From DASSBG01 sp963800395 (lineage in GTDB: Bacteria; Pseudomonadota; Gammaproteobacteria; Xanthomonadales; Rhodanobacteraceae), in assembly GCA_963800395.1 (NCBI GenBank), contig CAWDBD010000028.1, forward strand, positions 62,001-126,000: a stretch of DNA of 64,000 nt, given 5' to 3'. Shown one piece after another: positions 33,709 through 41,061 of the stretch (positions within the stretch are counted from its first letter, which is position 1; the number at the start of each line of letters is the position of its first letter). Position numbers and translations under genes: made by a program. The notes beneath the pieces were generated by a model that saw nothing but the letters and a program-made list of their open reading frames with translations, searched no databases and was not told where the DNA came from.

Positions 33709-35215
33709 CCGCCGCCGTCAGCGCCGCGCGTGCCGTTTCGATGATCCGTGCCTGGCTGTCCTTGTCCAATGCCTGGTCGGATGCAATGCGCTCGGCCAGG
33801 CCGCCATCATCACGACGCATCGCCGCGCGTATCGTTTCCATCGCCGCAGCGCTCGCTTCCTCGTCCATATCGTCCAGCAGTCCCTGCATGGCACATACCA
33901 GCACCGCAAGTTGTTCGGTTTCCGGGATGGGATCACGCTCAGGCTGGCGTAGCGCGGCGCGTACTGCCGTGCCGCGCGCCAGTCGCAGCTTGGTCGCCGC
34001 ATCAAGTCGTGTGCCGAAGCGGGCGAATTCCTCCAGTTCCTCGAACTGCGACAAGGTGACGCGCAGGTTGCCCGCCACCTCGCGGAACGCACGCATCTGT
34101 GCCTTGCCGCCGACACGCGATACCGACGTGCCCAGATCGACCGCGGGAAACTGGTTCCGGCGTACCAGTCGCGGCGACAGGTAGATCTGCCCGTCGGTGA
34201 TCGAAATCAGGTTCGTGGGGATATATGCCGAGAGGTTCTCGGCCTGGGTCTCGACCACGGGCAAAACCGTGATCGAACCGCCACCGACAGCCTGGGTGAA
34301 CTGACCCGCGCGCTCAAGCAGTCGGGCGTGAACGAAAAAGATGTCACCGGGAAACGCCTCGCGCCCGGGTGGCCGGCGCAGCAGCAGCGACAACTCGCGG
34401 TAGGCATGCGCGTGACGGGTCAGGTCGTCCATGATGACGAGCACGTCGTGCCCGTTGTCGGCGAGGCTTTCGGCTATCGACATGGCCGCGTAGGGTGTGA
34501 TGTGGGCCAGACCCGGTGCTTCCTCGTCGCCTGCAACCAGCACTATCGAGTGGTCCATCATGCCGCCCTCGCGCAGCGCACCGATCACCTTGGCCACCGC
34601 GTCGCCGCGCTGGCCGACGGCACAATAGACGCACAGTACACCACTGTTCTTCTGGTTCAGAATCGTGTCGACCGCGATCGATGTCTTGCCGGTCTGGCGG
34701 TCGCCGATAATCAGCTGCCGTTGGCCACGCCCAACCGGTACGGCAGCATCCACCGCTTTCAAGCCCGTCGCCAGCGGTCGCGATACTGCCATGCGTTCGA
34801 GGATGCCGGGGGCTTCGGCCTCGACCGGACGCAGGGGCGCAGCCAGCAGTGGCTCCTTGCCATCGCGGGGACGCCCCAGGGCATCGATAACCCGGCCCAG
34901 CAGTGTCATGCCGGTGGGTACGCTGACTACTCGACCGGTGCGACGTACTTCTTCGCCCAACCTCACGTTCTCGGAAGGCCCCAGCAGCACCACGCCCAGG
35001 TGTCCCGGCTCCAGGTCGAAAACGATGCCTTGTTCCCCGCTATCGAATTCAAGCACCTCGTCGGAAAGTGCACGCGCCAGTCCCGTGACGATCGCCACGC
35101 CGTCGCCCACCTGGGCCACCTGGCCAATCTCGTTCAGCTGGGGCCGGGGCGAAGGACCATCCACCAGGGTTTGCACCATATCCAGCGTATTGGGCGCGGG
35201 CTGACCAGGCTGCAT
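33674..35215 (-). CDS. atpA: N-ATPase alpha subunit
   Basis: Non-catalytic nucleotide-binding subunit of the hexamer, 513 residues. The P-loop GDRQTGKT is at 171-178; VYCAVGQRGDAVAKV, IMDDLTRHAHAYRE and the alpha signature region around QVVETQAENLSAYIPTNLISITDGQIYL (seen as VVETQAENLSAYIPTNL) follow. The N-terminal residues differ from standard F1 alpha (no delta-binding helix of the usual type). The start is the ATG before QPGQPAPNTL, 4 bp after atpF; the longer reading runs into atpF. Confidence 0.94.
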   Translation of the reverse strand: MQPGQPAPNTLDMVQTLVDGPSPRPQLNEIGQVAQVGDGVAIVTGLARALSDEVLEFDSGEQGIVFDLEPGHLGVVLLGPSENVRLGEEVRRTGRVVSVPTGMTLLGRVIDALGRPRDGKEPLLAAPLRPVEAEAPGILERMAVSRPLATGLKAVDAAVPVGRGQRQLIIGDRQTGKTSIAVDTILNQKNSGVLCVYCAVGQRGDAVAKVIGALREGGMMDHSIVLVAGDEEAPGLAHITPYAAMSIAESLADNGHDVLVIMDDLTRHAHAYRELSLLLRRPPGREAFPGDIFFVHARLLERAGQFTQAVGGGSITVLPVVETQAENLSAYIPTNLISITDGQIYLSPRLVRRNQFPAVDLGTSVSRVGGKAQMRAFREVAGNLRVTLSQFEELEEFARFGTRLDAATKLRLARGTAVRAALRQPERDPIPETEQLAVLVCAMQGLLDDMDEEASAAAMETIRAAMRRDDGGLAERIASDQALDKDSQARIIETARAALTAADGTEGNRDRDA

Positions 35216-35219
35216 GGTG

Positions 35220-35975
35220 TTACTCTCCGCGCCTGCCGCGTTCGTGGCCGATATTGGCCAGCAGCCCGTCGAGTCCGTCGATATAGCTGTCCACGGTCCA
35301 TTCCACCTGTGCTCCACCCAGTCGCAGGCTCAGGCCCGGCGCCTGGCCCGGCTCGCTGCGAAAAGTCACCGTGATGCCGGGAATCAGCTGTGCCAGCTCG
35401 GTGCTCAGACGCTTGCGCACTGCCTCGGGCAACGGTTCATGGGTCAGGGCGACGGCCTGCAGCGAGTCGCCGGCGGCCTTGCGCAGATCGTCTGCCATCG
35501 CCGCCAGTCGCCCGCTCGCGTGGGCCACGATTCGCGCCTCCAGCGTCTCGTCTGCCAGATCCTTCAACGCCTTGCGGGTCAGTGACAGCAGTGCATGCGC
35601 CCCGTCGCGGTGCAGTTCAGAACGGTAGCGACGTGCCTCTTCGGCCCGCTCTTTTGCACGCTCGGCCTGTTCCAGCAGCAGTCGCTCACGAGCCTCGGCC
35701 AGCAGCGCGTCACGCTCGTCTTCGGCCGCCTTGCGGGCCTTTTCAAGCATGCCCTCACGTCCTGCGCGCAGGCTGTCAACCTGCGCCTTGTAGTCCGCCT
35801 CGACAGCCTCGGCAGCAGCCCGGATCTGCGCGGCCTCGCCCATGCGTTCGGCTATCTCCTTTTCGCGCGCATCGATTCCGTCGAGGATCGGACGATACAG
35901 GAACCGCTTCAGCAGCCAGACCAGAACAAGGAAATTGATGATCTGCGCGGCGACGGTGATCCAGTCAATGGACAT
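35220..35975 (-). CDS. atpF: N-ATPase b subunit, extended
   Basis: Peripheral stalk subunit. One N-terminal membrane helix (ITVAAQIINFLVLVWLLKRFLY, about 6-27) is followed by a long Ala/Glu/Arg-rich coiled coil to about residue 125. A C-terminal globular part follows, ending LRLGGAQVEWTVDSYIDGLDGLL. At 251 residues it is about 95 longer than E. coli b. The C-terminal segment resembles the end of the delta subunit, and no separate delta gene is in the operon, as is typical of N-ATPases. Confidence 0.88.
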   Translation of the reverse strand: MSIDWITVAAQIINFLVLVWLLKRFLYRPILDGIDAREKEIAERMGEAAQIRAAAEAVEADYKAQVDSLRAGREGMLEKARKAAEDERDALLAEARERLLLEQAERAKERAEEARRYRSELHRDGAHALLSLTRKALKDLADETLEARIVAHASGRLAAMADDLRKAAGDSLQAVALTHEPLPEAVRKRLSTELAQLIPGITVTFRSEPGQAPGLSLRLGGAQVEWTVDSYIDGLDGLLANIGHERGRRGE

Positions 35976-35978
35976 CGT

Positions 35979-36269
35979 CTAGCCACCACTGGCATGCGCT
36001 GCAGCGTCCAGCGCCGCCTTCCAGAACGGATTGGCGAACAGCAGGATCATGGCGACCACGAAACAGTAGATTGCCGTGGATTCGATCATGGCCAGACTGA
36101 CGAACAGCGTGCGCGAAAGCGTGGATGCCGCGTCGGGTTGCTGTGCGATGGCATTGAGCGCGGTTGCCGCCGCGCGTCCCTCGCCCAGCGCGGGCCCCAG
36201 TGCACCGAAGGACACGGTCAGGCCGGCCGTGAAGATGGAAAAGATGGCGATTAGGGAAAGATCGGTCAT
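35979..36269 (-). CDS. atpE: N-ATPase c subunit (rotor ring proteolipid)
   Basis: Two-helix hairpin of 96 residues forming the ion-driven rotor ring. Helix 1 has FGALGPALGEGRAAATALNAIAQQP with Glu30. Helix 2 has SLAMIESTAIYCFVVAMILLFANPF with the ion-binding Glu63 followed by Ser64-Thr65. Compared with the sodium-binding c subunit of Ilyobacter, Glu30 replaces Gln32 while Glu-Ser-Thr is kept. Two carboxylates in the site are a feature of some Na+ rings, and also occur in H+-linked N-type relatives. The start is the ATG overlapping the atpB stop. Confidence 0.93.
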   Translation of the reverse strand: MTDLSLIAIFSIFTAGLTVSFGALGPALGEGRAAATALNAIAQQPDAASTLSRTLFVSLAMIESTAIYCFVVAMILLFANPFWKAALDAAAHASGG

Positions 36270-36964
36270 GGCGAGTCCTTGTCGGGGTGGGGGAGGTCGG
36301 ACGGCGGGGCCGTGGCAGACGAGATGTAGACCGTGGCGAGGATGGCGAAAATGTAGGCCTGGATCAGTCCGGTGAGAAGGCCGAGCATGTCCATCACCAC
36401 GGGAAAGAAGAAGGGTGCGACGCCCAGCAGGATGCCGGCGATCACCGCGCCGCTCATGATGTTGCCGTAGAGACGAATCGCCAGCGAAATGCCGCGTGAG
36501 AACTCGCCGATGATATTGAACGGCAGCATGATCACCGACGGCTGGATCCAGGTCTTCAAATAGCCGCCCAGGCCCTGGTTGCCGATTCCGAAGATCGGCA
36601 CTGCCACCAGCACTGACAGCGCCAGGGCCGCGGTGGTGGACAGCGATGCGGTAGGCGGGTGGAAACCCGGCACCACCATCAGCAGGTTCGAGGTGACGAT
36701 GAACAGGAAAAGCGTACCGCTGAAATACAGCAGTCGGCGGTCGTGGTGTACCGAGATATCGTCGATCTGGCCCTGGATGCCCTGCACGATCACTTCCAGC
36801 GTCGTGCGCCAGCGACTGGGTGGCACGTCGGGCCGCAGCTTGCGGGTCAACAGCATCGACGTTACGGTCAGGAGCGCCATGACAAGCCAGGTATAGAAGA
36901 TCGTGGCGTTGATGGGAATACCGCCCAGCATGAACAGAATGTTCTGGTCGGGGGTCAATTCCAT
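36266..36964 (-). CDS. atpB: N-ATPase a subunit
   Basis: Membrane stator subunit with the ion half-channels, 232 residues and about five or six helices. Conserved features are the penultimate-helix LAIRLYGNIMSGAVIAGIL, carrying the essential Arg, and the last-helix GLIQAYIFAILATVYISSA with its Gln/Tyr/Phe pattern. The start ATG lies in the final 10 bp of atpR; a longer reading from 37306 covers atpR in another frame. Confidence 0.93.
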   Translation of the reverse strand: MELTPDQNILFMLGGIPINATIFYTWLVMALLTVTSMLLTRKLRPDVPPSRWRTTLEVIVQGIQGQIDDISVHHDRRLLYFSGTLFLFIVTSNLLMVVPGFHPPTASLSTTAALALSVLVAVPIFGIGNQGLGGYLKTWIQPSVIMLPFNIIGEFSRGISLAIRLYGNIMSGAVIAGILLGVAPFFFPVVMDMLGLLTGLIQAYIFAILATVYISSATAPPSDLPHPDKDSP

Positions 36965-37260
36965 GGCGTATCTCTCCGCTGCGCCGCCGGTCGAGCCAGC
37001 ACGACGGCCATGAGTCGCGCCGCCAGAAACGCAAGCGCATAGCCCGCCAGCGCTGTCAGCCCGCCTGCCTTCACCACCAGCCAGCCAACTGCCAGCAGCC
37101 CGGCAATGCGCAGCAGAGCGCTCAGCGCAAGCACCGGCAGTGGCTTGCGACGCCGTAGTGCAAGCCATACGCTGAATGCCAGCCCGGCGAAGAACAGTGC
37201 GCCGGCCACGGCGCCCGCCAGGGCACCCCACCCGAACGCGCTCCAGTGGATGCCGCTCAT
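36955..37260 (-). CDS. atpR: N-ATPase accessory membrane protein AtpR
   Basis: Small membrane protein of 101 residues with three hydrophobic segments (ALAGAVAGALFFAGLAFSVWLAL; ALLRIAGLLAVGWLVVKAGG; LAGYALAFLAARLMAVVLA) and Arg residues in or near them. AtpR is specific to N-ATPase operons and is thought to interact with the c ring. Sequence alone gives little; the call rests on size, topology and position between atpQ and atpB. The ATG overlaps the atpQ stop by four bases. Confidence 0.82.
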   Translation of the reverse strand: MSGIHWSAFGWGALAGAVAGALFFAGLAFSVWLALRRRKPLPVLALSALLRIAGLLAVGWLVVKAGGLTALAGYALAFLAARLMAVVLARPAAQRRDTPWN

Positions 37261-37544
37261 GGCCCGTTTCCCTCCTTGCCGACCCATGCCCAGGCCAGCA
37301 GCGCACCCAATGCCACCCCGCCGAGAATCAGCGCGGTCGTCCATGAAAAATTCTGGGGTACCACGCGGTCCAGCCACAGACCCAGAAAGGCGCCGCCAAC
37401 GGTGGGCACCACCACCGACCAGCCGATCATGCCGAAAGTGCCGATGCCGCGCAGTGGGCTCGGCCCCGGGTTATCGCGCGCCGCTTTCATGCGCTCGGCG
37501 CGCTTGCCGATGTCCTCAATGGATCCGCCGCGCTTGCCGGTCAT
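37257..37544 (-). CDS. atpQ: N-ATPase accessory AtpQ (AtpI-like)
   Basis: Membrane protein of 95 residues with two helices (GMIGWSVVVPTVGGAFLGLWLD and ALILGGVALGALLAWAWVG). The PTVGGAFLGLWLDR motif resembles AtpI/AtpZ, proteins that help assemble c rings or carry Mg2+. In N-ATPase operons the AtpI-like gene is called atpQ. Four-base overlaps join it to atpC and atpR. Confidence 0.85.
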   Translation of the reverse strand: MTGKRGGSIEDIGKRAERMKAARDNPGPSPLRGIGTFGMIGWSVVVPTVGGAFLGLWLDRVVPQNFSWTTALILGGVALGALLAWAWVGKEGNGP

Positions 37545-37951
37545 GGGTGTGGTTTCCTCAGGCTGGCAAATCGGCGCACCATGTCGGCCTCCAGCCGCGA
37601 CAGCGCAGCGCGCGCGACGCGCTCTTCATCCTCCATCTGATCGAATGTATCGTGCACCGTGGTGCGCAGGCTGTCCAGATCGACGCTTTCCACGCCGCGG
37701 CGTACGGCGATATCGACCTGATGGCCCTTCTTGACCAGCAGACCCTCATCGATTCCGAATATCCGTTCGCCCCCTTGCGGGATTGTCACCAGCAGGATCG
37801 ATGGCACCAGCACGGTCACGAAATCCACATGGTTGGGCAGGATGCCGAAGTTGCCGTTGGCTGCGGTTGCGTTCAGTTTGGTGGCCACACCCTCGAAAAG
37901 CGTGCGTGCCGGCAGGCGTACGTGGACCTGCATGTGCGAGGCAATGCTCAT
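37541..37951 (-). CDS. atpC: N-ATPase epsilon subunit
   Basis: Rotor subunit of 136 residues. The N-terminal beta sandwich is typical (MQVHVRLPARTLFEG, NGNFGILPNHVDFVTVL), and a short C-terminal helical part follows (EERVARAALSRLEADMVRRFASL). The start overlaps the atpD stop by four bases; a Met at residue 7 (MQVHV) is an alternative start. It is the second gene of the operon, the N-ATPase order, whereas standard F-type operons end with atpD-atpC. Confidence 0.9.
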   Translation of the reverse strand: MSIASHMQVHVRLPARTLFEGVATKLNATAANGNFGILPNHVDFVTVLVPSILLVTIPQGGERIFGIDEGLLVKKGHQVDIAVRRGVESVDLDSLRTTVHDTFDQMEDEERVARAALSRLEADMVRRFASLRKPHP

Positions 37952-39345
37952 GCGCTTTCCTTGACCTCGTCGAGCGCACCAATCATGTAGTAGGCACTTT
38001 CCGGCAGGTCGAACGTGGTCTGTTCGAGGATCCGTTCACAGCCGTCCAGGGTCTTTTCGATGGGCACCAGTTTGCCAGTGGTTCCGGTCGCGCCTGTCAC
38101 GGTGGCGAAAGGCTGGGTCAGGAATCGCTCCAGCCGTCTTGCCTGTGCCACGGTCGCGCGGTCATGGGCCGAGAGCTCCTCGATCCCCAGCATGGCGATG
38201 ATGTCGCGCAACTCCTCATACTCGGCCAAGGTCCGGCGCACCGCGCGTGCAACATCGTAGTGGCGCTGTCCAACCACGGCAGGCGTCAGCATGACCGAAG
38301 CCGAGGCCAGCGGATCCAGCGCTGGATACAGCCCTTCGCTGGCGCGTTTGCGTGATAGCACGACCGAGGCCGACAGGTGAGAAAAGATCTGCGCCGCCGC
38401 CGGATCGGTGAAATCATCGGCAGGAACGTAAACCGCCTGGATCGACGTGATTGCGCCCTTGCGGGTGGAGGCGATTCGCTCCTGCAGCGCTGCAAGCTCG
38501 GTGGCAAGTGTCGGCTGATAGCCCACTCGCGAGGGCATGCGTCCCAGCAGGCCGGACACCTCGGAGCCTGCCTGTACATAGCGAAAGATGTTGTCGATCA
38601 GCAGCAGCACGTCCTGCCCGCGGTCGTCGCGGAAATACTCCGCCATCGTCAGTGCCGAGGCGCCTACCAGAAATCGCACGCCGGGCGACTCGTTCATCTG
38701 GCCAAACACCATCACCATGCGCTCGCGAACGCCCGCTTCGCCCATCTCGCGCCACAGCTCCTCGGCCTCTCGTGATCGCTCTCCGATCCCGCAGAACAGG
38801 CTTACGCCGTGATGATGCTCCACGGTATTGTGGATGAGTTCGCTCAACAGCACAGTCTTGCCGACACCGGCACCGCCGAACAGCCCGGTCTTGCCGCCGC
38901 GTTCGATCGGTGACAGCAGGTCAATGGCCTTGATACCGGTTTCCAGTACCTCGGCGCGCAGTACCCGGTCTTCCAGTGCAGGAGGTGCGTGGTGAATCGA
39001 GTGGCGCGCACTGGCAGCGACAGCAGGCAGGCCGTCGAGCGGCGCACCAAACACATTCAGCATCCGGCCCAGCACTGCGTCGCCTACAGGCACCTTGATC
39101 GGTGCACCGGACGCATGCACCGGTGCGCCCAATCCAAGGCCGCGCACGGTGCCCAGAGCGATGCAGCGCACAACGCCATCATCAGCCAGCGACGCCACTT
39201 CCAGCGCCAGATCACCCACGCGCAACAGCTCGTGAATGCGCGGTACCGGCCCGGCAAAGGCAGCGTCCACGACGCTGCCCCGAATGGCGACGATTTTTCC
39301 GTCAACCAAGTCCGGCGTCGACTTGTGGTCCTGGCCGCTTGTCAT
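37948..39345 (-). CDS. atpD: N-ATPase beta subunit
   Basis: Catalytic subunit of 465 residues. P-loop GGAGVGKT at 157-164, then FCGIGERSREAEELWREM with the catalytic Glu, VMVFGQMNESPGVRFLV, and ILLLIDNIFRYVQAGSEVSGLLGRMPSRVGYQPTL (seen as DNIFRYVQAGSEVSGLLGR). It is the first gene of the operon, as expected for atpDCQRBEFAG. It is clearly F1-like but divergent from standard AtpD in the N-terminal domain. The 414-bp spacer upstream should hold the operon promoter. Confidence 0.94.
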   Translation of the reverse strand: MTSGQDHKSTPDLVDGKIVAIRGSVVDAAFAGPVPRIHELLRVGDLALEVASLADDGVVRCIALGTVRGLGLGAPVHASGAPIKVPVGDAVLGRMLNVFGAPLDGLPAVAASARHSIHHAPPALEDRVLRAEVLETGIKAIDLLSPIERGGKTGLFGGAGVGKTVLLSELIHNTVEHHHGVSLFCGIGERSREAEELWREMGEAGVRERMVMVFGQMNESPGVRFLVGASALTMAEYFRDDRGQDVLLLIDNIFRYVQAGSEVSGLLGRMPSRVGYQPTLATELAALQERIASTRKGAITSIQAVYVPADDFTDPAAAQIFSHLSASVVLSRKRASEGLYPALDPLASASVMLTPAVVGQRHYDVARAVRRTLAEYEELRDIIAMLGIEELSAHDRATVAQARRLERFLTQPFATVTGATGTTGKLVPIEKTLDGCERILEQTTFDLPESAYYMIGALDEVKESA

Positions 39346-39759
39346 CCGAATAGTCCGTTACCGTCGGTGCGAGCAGGGATGGTCTCGTGCTGCGCCTGAC
39401 CAGCATACACGCCTCTTCGCCCGCGGGACGATAAATGCAACCCCGTCGATGATTTTGGTGGCCAGCCGCATCTGCCAGCAGGGAGAACTGGCGAGAACGT
39501 AGCGGACGCCGGTTCACACGGCTTGCCGGGGCAGGAGCATGCAGGGCCAATCGGGCGAAGGGCAGGGCGTGGCCTGTGGTTTCGGCAGCGCGGGCGATTC
39601 AGCCTGCAAGGCGGTGCGCGCCCGGGGATTGATTCATGCCCTTGATCGGAAGGGCAAGTTCACGATCACCACGTGTCTTGCCGAGCGCTCGCTGACCCAC
39701 CGTGTCACGCTGATCACCACTTTCCACCCTGGAAATCCGGCCATGTGGCACACGGAATC
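39346..39759. other. Spacer upstream of the N-ATPase operon
   Basis: These 414 bp lie between usp1 and atpD, both on the minus strand, and should contain the operon promoter. I find no convincing -35/-10 pair and no TTGAT-N4-ATCAA (FNR/ANR) site. A plus-strand reading from 39539 runs antisense into usp1 and is not accepted. Confidence 0.5.
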
Positions 39760-40647
39760 CTACAAGTCTTCATGGATTTCCCCGCGATGCGCAAGCACGG
39801 CGCACGGCGCGTTGCGCAGGGTACGTTCGGTGGTGCTGCCCAGCAGCAGTCGGCTCAATCCGGACAGGCCCACGGTACCCATCACGATCAGATCGCTGAA
39901 TTTGTCGCGGGCGCACGACACGATCTGCTCGTCGGGTGGGCCATGCATAATGCATTTCTCCACAGGAGGCTTTGGCAAGCGCGCCGCCTCAAGCCATTCG
40001 TCCAGTGATCTTGCAGCCAGTTGGCGCAATTCTTCCGGGGCCCCGCCTGCACCGTCATAGGGTGTCCGAATCCGGGGTTCGATCACGTGCAGGGCAAGCA
40101 AATCCGCGTCGTGCTGGCTGGCGATCGCAGAGGCTTGCTGCAAGGCGGCCCTGGAACTATCCGAAAAATCCACAGGTGCCAGAATCCTGCGATAGAGATC
40201 GGCAGGCAGGACATGTTCCGGGCCCAAAGCCAGAACCGACACTGGAGACTCGCGCAATACTTCGGCAGCCACACTGCCCATGAACGCTCTGGCAATGCCT
40301 TTGCGCGCATGCGTGCCCATCACGATCAGGTCGATATCGTGCGCCCTGGCGTAGCGCACAATCGCATCGGCTGCCCTGGGTTCCCGGATGACTTCATGAT
40401 GTACCGGTGGCTTGATCTTCTCCACAAACTTGTCCAGATCCCTGCTTGAGTGATCGGCGATGATGTTCTCCACCGCTTCGATATTGGGGATGTCTGCCCA
40501 GCCATACATGTCCCGATGCAGCACATGTACATGCAGCACATGCAGTTTCGCGCCGGTACGAGCGGCAATAGCTGCGGCATGGGCCAACGCCCGCTCGCAC
40601 GCCAGCGAAAAGTCGGTCGGAACAAGGATTCCGGAAAGCTTGCTCAT
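39760..40647 (-). CDS. Tandem-domain universal stress protein (first)
   Basis: UspA-family protein of 295 residues with two USP domains (about 1-145 and 155-290). Domain starts are GILVPTDFSLACERALAHA and RILAPVDFSDSSRAALQQA. The ATP-loop pattern G-2X-G-9X-G-(S/T) is intact in the second domain (GTVGLSGLSRLLLGS) but altered in the first, where the second Gly is Ala (GTHARKGIARAFMGS). Such proteins bind ATP or AMP and are induced by stress or low oxygen. It lies upstream of the N-ATPase operon on the same strand. Its partner usp2 is just beyond the hairpin elements. Confidence 0.9.
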   Translation of the reverse strand: MSKLSGILVPTDFSLACERALAHAAAIAARTGAKLHVLHVHVLHRDMYGWADIPNIEAVENIIADHSSRDLDKFVEKIKPPVHHEVIREPRAADAIVRYARAHDIDLIVMGTHARKGIARAFMGSVAAEVLRESPVSVLALGPEHVLPADLYRRILAPVDFSDSSRAALQQASAIASQHDADLLALHVIEPRIRTPYDGAGGAPEELRQLAARSLDEWLEAARLPKPPVEKCIMHGPPDEQIVSCARDKFSDLIVMGTVGLSGLSRLLLGSTTERTLRNAPCAVLAHRGEIHEDL

Positions 40648-40847
40648 GGTTCAATCTCCTGCTCGATGATTGCAATCGATGACGACAAGGCTCGGTATGC
40701 TCCGATCATATACCCGGGTACAGGCCGGCCAGAATCGTGCCCGGGTTCAGTGACTTCATCATGGCTCTCTCCGAGTGCATGGATGTGAGGTGATTTTGGG
40801 TCTGGCCAGAAATGGCAGTGATGATCCAGATCAAGATGCTTGCAAGA

Positions 40848-40885
40848 GCATTGCAGGGGCGCCCCAAGGGGCGCCCCTGCAATGC
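40848..40885. repeat. Perfect 38-bp palindrome (REP-like hairpin)
   Basis: Two 18-base arms, GCATTGCAGGGGCGCCCC and its exact complement, flank a central AA. It lies in the spacer between the two universal stress protein genes, 3 bp from the larger inverted-repeat element. Arms of the GCAGGGGCGC type recall dispersed REP sequences of pseudomonads and xanthomonads. No T-tract follows, so it is not a canonical terminator. Confidence 0.85.
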
Positions 40886-40888
40886 ACA

Positions 40889-41061
40889 TGGCTAGGAGCC
40901 TGGGCAGTAGAAACACAAGCGGCTGCGGCTCGTGGTTTTGGCCAGCTTTTCCGCTCGTTTTCGTTAAATAGCTACGGCTATTCGCCTCAAATGATCGAAA
41001 AACCTGCCTCAAAACCACTTTGCCTCGCTCACTTGGTTGCTACCGCCCAGGCTCCTAGCCA
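40889..41061. repeat. 173-bp inverted-repeat element (long imperfect hairpin), MITE-like
   Basis: The ends are 22-bp inverted repeats with one mismatch: TGGCTAGGAGCCTGGGC-A-GTAG at 40889-40910 against 41040-41061. Similarity between the arms continues inward (GTGGTTTTG against CAAAACCAC among others) to an apex AATAGC-TACG-GCTATT, so the whole element can fold on itself. The right end contains the stop codon of usp2 (TAG in GGCTAG). It has no ORF of its own and looks like a non-autonomous mobile or REP-type element. Confidence 0.75.

Noticed and set aside
39539..40060. Plus-strand open frame of 173 codons upstream of and antisense to usp1
   Set aside because: Its second half is the complement of a well-supported Usp gene, and the first half shows no known domain or clear start signal.
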